Below are positions 59,497-64,000 of a DNA stretch of 64,000 bases, piece by piece. The notes beneath the pieces are model-generated. The model saw only the letters and a list, made by a program, of their open reading frames with translations, did not search any database and had not been told where the DNA came from. The stretch's first letter is position 1; the number at the start of each line of letters is the position of its first letter. The translations under genes were made by a program, and so were the position numbers. The stretch lies in contig NZ_CP022364.1 of assembly GCF_003119115.1 (NCBI RefSeq), positions 644,501-708,500 on the forward strand, in the 5' to 3' direction. This DNA comes from Azospirillum sp. TSH58 (lineage in GTDB: Bacteria > Pseudomonadota > Alphaproteobacteria > Azospirillales > Azospirillaceae).

Positions 59497-61899
59497 TCAG
59501 GCGGTCCGCACCTTGTTGAGGAAGCCCTGCACCTCGGACCGCAGATGCTCGGCCTGCCGGGCCAGGGTGCGGCTGGCGCTCAGCACCGCGTCGGCGGCGC
59601 CGCCGGTCTTGGTGGCGGCGTTGGTCACCTCGGCGATGTGGTGCATCACCTCCTGCGTGCCCTCGGCGGCCTGATTGACGTTCTGGGCGATCTCGCGGGT
59701 GGCGAGACCCTGCTGCTCCATGGCGCGGGCGATCTCGGTGACCGTGCTGCTGATGGTGCCGACCGCGTCGGAAATGGTGCGGATGGCGCCCACCGCCCCG
59801 CCGGTCGCCGCCTGCATCTGGGCCACCTGGCTGGAGATCTCCTCGGTGGCGCGGGCGGTCTGGCCGGCGAGGTTCTTGACCTCCGTGGCCACGACGGCGA
59901 AGCCCTTGCCGGCTTCCCCGGCGCGGGCCGCCTCGATGGTCGCGTTCAGGGCCAGCAGGTTGGTCTGCTCGGCGATCTCGCCGATCAGGTCCACCACCTG
60001 CCCGATGCGCTGCGCCGCCTCGGCCAGACCCTCGACGATGCCGTTGGTCTCGGTCGCCTTGGCCGCCGCACCGACCGCCACCTGGGAGCTGCTGTTGAGC
60101 TGGCGGGAAATCTCGGCGATGGAGGAGGACAGCTCCTCGGCCGCCGCGGCGACGGTCTGCACGTTGCTCGACGCCTGCTCCGACGCCGCGGCGACGGCGC
60201 TCGACTTGGCGGTGGTCAGGGCGGCGTCCGACGACATCTCCTGCGCGTCGCGGCCCAGGTTGCCGGCGGACTCGGTCAGCGACAGGACGACGCCCGACAC
60301 CGCCTGTTCGAAGCCGTTGGCGAATTCGTTCATGGTGCGGCGGCGGTCGGCGTCGATCTGCCGGCGCATCTCCTCCCGCTCGCCCTCCATGCGCTGCATC
60401 TCCAGGGCGTTCTCCTTGAAGACGCTGAGCGCCTCGGCCATGGCGCGCAGCTCGTCCTTGCGGTCGCCGGCGGGGATGTCCACCGTCAGGTCGCCTTCGG
60501 CCAGCCGGCCCATCGCCTTGGTCATGGCGTGCATCGGGTGGGTGATGGCGCGGTCGATGATCCAGGCCATGAGCATGCCGAGCGCCAGCGCCACCGCGGC
60601 GCCGACGATGATGATCAGCTCCGCCCCGCTGCGCCCGTTCTCGCGGTCGTCGCGCTGGATGGAGACGAGACGGGCCACCTGCTCGCTGACGTCGCCGGCG
60701 GCCTTGGCCATGGTCTTGGAGGCGGTGCGCTGGTTCTCGCTGGTGCTGACCAGGGCGGCGAATTCCCGGTCGAAGGCCTGGGCCGCCTCGGTGATGGCGG
60801 CGATCAGCGCGCGGCCCTCCGAATCGACCAGCACGGCCCCGGCCTGGGTGGCGAGCGCCAGCGTCTCCTTCACCGCGCCGTGCACCCGCGCGCGGGCCTC
60901 CTCGCCGTTCATCAGGATGAAGTCGCGCTGCCCCAGCATCGCGGACTGCGCGCCCTGGATCAGGCGCATGGCGATGCCGCGCAGCTGGACGGCCTCGTTG
61001 ACCTCGCTCTGGGCGAAGTTCGCGGCCTCCTGGAGGGCGCTGGAGACCATCGCCTGGTTCTCCTGCATCTCGTGAGCGAGATTCTGGATTTCCTGGGCAT
61101 GGCGATCCAGCGCCTGGATGCGGCCGCTGGCCGGTTCGCCGGCGCCCTCGGCGCGGGCCTGCTCGAACACCATCCGATAGGCGCCGGCGATGGTGACGAT
61201 CCGCTGGGCCAGTTCCTCGTCGTTGGTGCCGACGAGATCCTTCTCGATGGCCTCGGCGTTGGCCTGCAGCGCCGCGATGGCCTCCCCGGCGGCGACCATC
61301 GTGGCCGGATTGCGGGTGTGCGCGAAGTCGGACTGCAGGCGCCGCGCCTCCAGCACCATCTCGATCAGCCGGTCGGCGCGATCGGAGGTGTCGCGGCTCT
61401 GCCGCACGGCGTGCTCGGCGTCCTTCAGGCTGACCATGTTCTGGTCGTAGCGGTCGGACTGCTGCTTGCCGATCTTCTCCGCGATCTCCCGCAGGGCCTG
61501 GGCGCGCGTCTCCATGCTCTGGGTGCGGGCGCGGGCCTCCTTGTCCTGGGCGACGAAGTTGCCGAAGGCGCTGCGGTAGCCGGCGATTCCCGCCAGGATC
61601 TCGTCCACCAGCCGGACGCTGCCGGCGTCCTCCAGCGCGGACCGCGTGCCCTGCGCCTCGTCGCGCAGCCGGTCCAGCATGCCGGGCACATTGTCGGCGG
61701 CCTTGGAGTCGCGCTCGGTGACGAAGCGGGCTTCCTCGATCCGCACGGTTTTCAGCCGGGCGTCCAGTTCGGCGGTGTGGGCCGCCAGATCGACGCGTCC
61801 GGCGTAGGTGCGCAGGCTGTTCCAACCAACGAACGCCACCGCAACCGTCATCAGAAGGACCGCCGCAAAACCGAGCGCAATCCGCGTTCCAATCGTCAT
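59497..61899 (-). CDS. Methyl-accepting chemotaxis protein with large helical ligand domain
   Basis: 800 residues, longer than most. One N-terminal helix ([20 protein letters not shown]), about 370 residues of long helical periplasmic region with helical-bimodular-type repeats ([38 protein letters not shown]), second helix ([20 protein letters not shown]), HAMP ([20 protein letters not shown]) and signalling domain with [23 protein letters not shown] domains are known to bind organic acids in other bacteria; ligand here unknown. Confidence 0.93.
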   Translation of the reverse strand: MTIGTRIALGFAAVLLMTVAVAFVGWNSLRTYAGRVDLAAHTAELDARLKTVRIEEARFVTERDSKAADNVPGMLDRLRDEAQGTRSALEDAGSVRLVDEILAGIAGYRSAFGNFVAQDKEARARTQSMETRAQALREIAEKIGKQQSDRYDQNMVSLKDAEHAVRQSRDTSDRADRLIEMVLEARRLQSDFAHTRNPATMVAAGEAIAALQANAEAIEKDLVGTNDEELAQRIVTIAGAYRMVFEQARAEGAGEPASGRIQALDRHAQEIQNLAHEMQENQAMVSSALQEAANFAQSEVNEAVQLRGIAMRLIQGAQSAMLGQRDFILMNGEEARARVHGAVKETLALATQAGAVLVDSEGRALIAAITEAAQAFDREFAALVSTSENQRTASKTMAKAAGDVSEQVARLVSIQRDDRENGRSGAELIIIVGAAVALALGMLMAWIIDRAITHPMHAMTKAMGRLAEGDLTVDIPAGDRKDELRAMAEALSVFKENALEMQRMEGEREEMRRQIDADRRRTMNEFANGFEQAVSGVVLSLTESAGNLGRDAQEMSSDAALTTAKSSAVAAASEQASSNVQTVAAAAEELSSSIAEISRQLNSSSQVAVGAAAKATETNGIVEGLAEAAQRIGQVVDLIGEIAEQTNLLALNATIEAARAGEAGKGFAVVATEVKNLAGQTARATEEISSQVAQMQAATGGAVGAIRTISDAVGTISSTVTEIARAMEQQGLATREIAQNVNQAAEGTQEVMHHIAEVTNAATKTGGAADAVLSASRTLARQAEHLRSEVQGFLNKVRTA

Positions 61900-62020
61900 G
61901 AAATCGGGCTCCCCCGGATCGTACGGCCTTGTGGGTTGGCCGTCGTCATGCCTTTGTCACTAAGGGATACAGCAGAAAGGGTTAATTTCTGGTTTGATAA
62001 ACGCGACTGGTAACACCGCT

Positions 62021-63241
62021 TCAGAAACGGTCCGGCATCCAGGGCGCCGGTCCCGAGAAAAACAGCGCCGCGAGCGCCAGAGCATCCTCGCCGCCACGCA
62101 GAAGACCAACCTGACGGAGAGTGTGCGGACCCTTGTGCCCACTGTAGAGGGTGGCGAAAGCCGCGATGGACAGGGAAAGCACCGCCCCCTCCGCCTTTCC
62201 GCCGCCGCCCGTCCTTTCCGAAACCCGGTTCACGACGGCCTTTCCATCGGACAGGCACAACCGAAAACTGCCGGAATTCTCCGGAATCACCGCATCGGAG
62301 ACATCCAGCGTCAATTCGCCGGCAACTCCAGATGGATATCCGCGGGTTTCCAAGGCGCGCCGAAGGTCAAGAATGCGCAACAGCCATTCATCCCGCGCGT
62401 CGGCACGCGGGCCGCTGTCCGGCGCCATCAGAACCAGCGGGTCGTCGGGACCGCCGCGCCAGGAGACACGGTCGACCTGCGCCCGGTAGCCGGCCAGGAA
62501 GCTCTGCGCCAGCCGCACCGAACGCGGGCTGATCAGGCACAGATCCGCCACCGTGAGTTTTCGATCGGCGGGTGGCGCCACCGCGACGTATCCCTCAAGG
62601 CCGCCAGGACCACCGAAAGTGTAAACATCGGACGGAGCGCCGTCCGGGCAGAGGGCGAAACTCCACAGACCCTCATTGCGCTCCACCAGGCCGTTGGCGG
62701 TGGTGAGCAGGCTGCGGCGTAGCGCCGCAAGCTGGCTGGCGTCGCTGGCGTCGGTCCGGCGAATCCACCCGTCCCCCGGCATCGGCCCGGCGGACAGGGC
62801 GGCCGGCGGCGCGCTCCAGTCGAAGGACACCCCGCCCCGCCCGTAGCCCAGGCGGGTGTAGAGCGGGAGAGTCGCCGGGTAGAGCACCGACAGCGCGGCG
62901 CCCCCGGCCCGCGCCTCCTCCAGCAGGCCGCGCATCAGCGCGGTGCCGTAGCCGCGCCCGCGCTCCGCCGGATCGACGGCGACCGCCGCCACGCCGCAGG
63001 ACGGCACCGGGCGCCCGCCGAACCATTGGTCCATCGGCCAGACCGCGGCGCAGGCGACGAGCTGGCCCGCGCGGCCCGCCTCCGGCCCGGCGCGCAGGCC
63101 GCGCATCACACCCGGCCCGAACAGCTCCACAGACCGGTCGAAATACTCGCGGGGAATGCCGAAACCCTGGCGCACCAGGGTCGCGGCGTCCGCCCGTTCC
63201 TCGGGCAGAAGGGGGCCGAAGCCCCCGTTCACAACAGTCAC
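62021..63241 (-). CDS. Eis-like GNAT acetyltransferase
   Basis: 406 residues. N-terminal GNAT domain with acetyl-CoA site AVDPAERGRGYGTALMRGLL, then a second GNAT-like region (LPLYTRLGYGRGGVSFDW) and a C-terminal sterol-carrier-like domain; this is the arrangement of Eis and relatives, which acetylate Lys amines, aminoglycosides and other amines. Start is a GTG at 63241 overlapping the ligase stop as GTGA, with GGAGCGAAG before it; a second GTG lies three codons later. Substrate unknown; linkage to an acyl-CoA ligase is worth noting. Confidence 0.85.
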   Translation of the reverse strand: MTVVNGGFGPLLPEERADAATLVRQGFGIPREYFDRSVELFGPGVMRGLRAGPEAGRAGQLVACAAVWPMDQWFGGRPVPSCGVAAVAVDPAERGRGYGTALMRGLLEEARAGGAALSVLYPATLPLYTRLGYGRGGVSFDWSAPPAALSAGPMPGDGWIRRTDASDASQLAALRRSLLTTANGLVERNEGLWSFALCPDGAPSDVYTFGGPGGLEGYVAVAPPADRKLTVADLCLISPRSVRLAQSFLAGYRAQVDRVSWRGGPDDPLVLMAPDSGPRADARDEWLLRILDLRRALETRGYPSGVAGELTLDVSDAVIPENSGSFRLCLSDGKAVVNRVSERTGGGGKAEGAVLSLSIAAFATLYSGHKGPHTLRQVGLLRGGEDALALAALFFSGPAPWMPDRF

Positions 63242-64000
63242 ACCTTCGCTCCGTTCAGCGCGCGGGCCTGATCGCGCAGCACATATTTCTGGATCTTGCC
63301 GGTCGAGGTCTTCGGCAGGGCGGTGAAGACGACCGTGCGCGGGCACTTGAAGTGGGCCAGATGCTCACGGCAATAGGCGATCACCTCGGCTTCCGTCAGC
63401 CGCTTGCCCTCCTTCACGGTGACGAAGGCGCAGGGCGTCTCGCCCCACTTCTCGTCCGGGCGGGCGACGACGGCGGCCTCGACGATGTCCGGATGCTTGT
63501 AGAGGACGGATTCAACCTCGATGGTCGAGATGTTCTCGCCGCCGGAGATGATGATGTCCTTCGACCGGTCCTTCAGCTCGATGTAGCCGTCCGGATGCCA
63601 GACGCCGAGGTCGCCGGTGTGGAACCAGCCGCCGGAGAAGGCCTCCTGCGTCGCCCGCGGGTTCTTCAGATAGCCCTTCATGACGGTGTTGCCGCGCATG
63701 AAGATCTCGCCCATCGTCACGCCGTCCTTGCGGGTCGGCTGGAGCGTGTTGGGGTCGGCGACCATCAGCCCTTCCAGCGTGGCGTAGTTCACGCCCTGGC
63801 GCGCCTTCAGCGCCGCGCGCTCCTCCAGCGGCAGGTCGTTCCAGTGCTCGTGCCAGGCGCAGATGGTGACCGGGCCGTAGACCTCGGTCAGGCCATAGAC
63901 GTGGGTGACGTCGAAGCCCATCCGCTCGATCTTCTCGATCACCGCGGCGGGCGGGGCGGCGCCCGCGGTCATCATCTTCACGCCGCGCGGGATCTCGCGC
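63238..64000 (-). CDS. AMP-forming acyl-CoA synthetase, C-terminal part (cut by window end)
   Basis: About 254 C-terminal residues. Motifs present are VTHVYGLTEVYGPVTICAWH (A5), GEIFMRGNTVMKGYLKN, GGWFHTGDLGVWHPDGYIEL, KDRSKDIIISGGENIS (A8) and LPKTSTGKIQKYVLRDQ with the catalytic, acetylatable Lys. Resembles medium-chain or methylmercaptopropionate-type ligases; the N-terminal part, with the P-loop, is outside the window. Translation continues into the acetyltransferase gene through a GTGA overlap. Confidence 0.9.
   Translation of the reverse strand, partial: REIPRGVKMMTAGAAPPAAVIEKIERMGFDVTHVYGLTEVYGPVTICAWHEHWNDLPLEERAALKARQGVNYATLEGLMVADPNTLQPTRKDGVTMGEIFMRGNTVMKGYLKNPRATQEAFSGGWFHTGDLGVWHPDGYIELKDRSKDIIISGGENISTIEVESVLYKHPDIVEAAVVARPDEKWGETPCAFVTVKEGKRLTEAEVIAYCREHLAHFKCPRTVVFTALPKTSTGKIQKYVLRDQARALNGAKV

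Overview
The window is high-GC and densely coded, and reads as a chromosomal segment of an alphaproteobacterium of the Azospirillum type (Rhodospirillales). Supporting this are a circularly permuted two-piece tmRNA, an alphaproteobacterial SspB, GapR, COQ9, split PntAA/PntAB/PntB, a fused TrpE-TrpG anthranilate synthase behind a Trp-rich leader peptide, a very large fused indolepyruvate ferredoxin oxidoreductase, and many chemotaxis and polysaccharide genes. No insertion sequence, phage, CRISPR array or plasmid origin was seen. The assignment rests on gene families read by eye, not on a database search.

Layout. 1-5.1 kb: aminotransferase (cut by the edge), miaA, a cupredoxin lipoprotein, serB, and the membrane-proteostasis operon hflK-hflC-DUF2065-Do protease (minus strand), which diverges at 7.5 kb from mrp. 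8.9-13.5 kb: a Kef-type antiporter and a TrpX-like ABC transporter operon. 13.6-20.3 kb: small and DUF genes, an OGT/SPINDLY-like protein, thyX, then the permuted ssrA followed directly by its likely ClpXP adaptor sspB, then tfoX-like, coq9, def and rpsU. 20.5-27.9 kb: panB, DUF1330, pntAA-AB-B, gapR, and trpE(G) with a full attenuator (trpL, WWW). 28-31.5 kb: two cation-efflux-type membrane proteins, a CBS protein and an orphan response regulator. 31.8-35.3 kb: indolepyruvate oxidoreductase. 35.4-38.7 kb: three translationally coupled sugar/surface genes. 38.9-40.3 kb: ECF sigma/anti-sigma pair. 40.6-48.9 kb: KfrA-like protein, prpE, PHB-depolymerase-like esterase, oligoendopeptidase F, bacteriohemerythrin behind a perfect FNR/FixK-type palindrome, and a BBE-type flavoenzyme. 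48.9-52.3 kb: chemoreceptor and ABC1 kinase around an AT-rich gap. 52.3-56.2 kb: queA-tgt-queF-queG (queuosine). 56.2-64 kb: flippase-like protein, GT9 and O-antigen ligase, an 800-residue chemoreceptor, and an Eis-like acetyltransferase coupled to an acyl-CoA synthetase cut by the window end.

Genes that plausibly work together: tmRNA, SspB and (elsewhere) ClpXP in trans-translation; HflKC, DUF2065 and the Do protease in envelope protein quality control; QueA/Tgt/QueF/QueG in queuosine synthesis; ECF sigma with its membrane anti-sigma; acyl-CoA ligase with the acetyltransferase. A recurrent GC-rich palindrome (copies near 8.8, 12.5, 31.5 and, in reduced form, 55.1 kb) sits between genes and is the main dispersed repeat. 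The strongest observations for a second look are the ssrA-sspB linkage with an unusual tag, the trp attenuator, the palindrome family, the out-of-frame strong start ahead of the sigma gene, and the histidine-rich insertion in Mrp.
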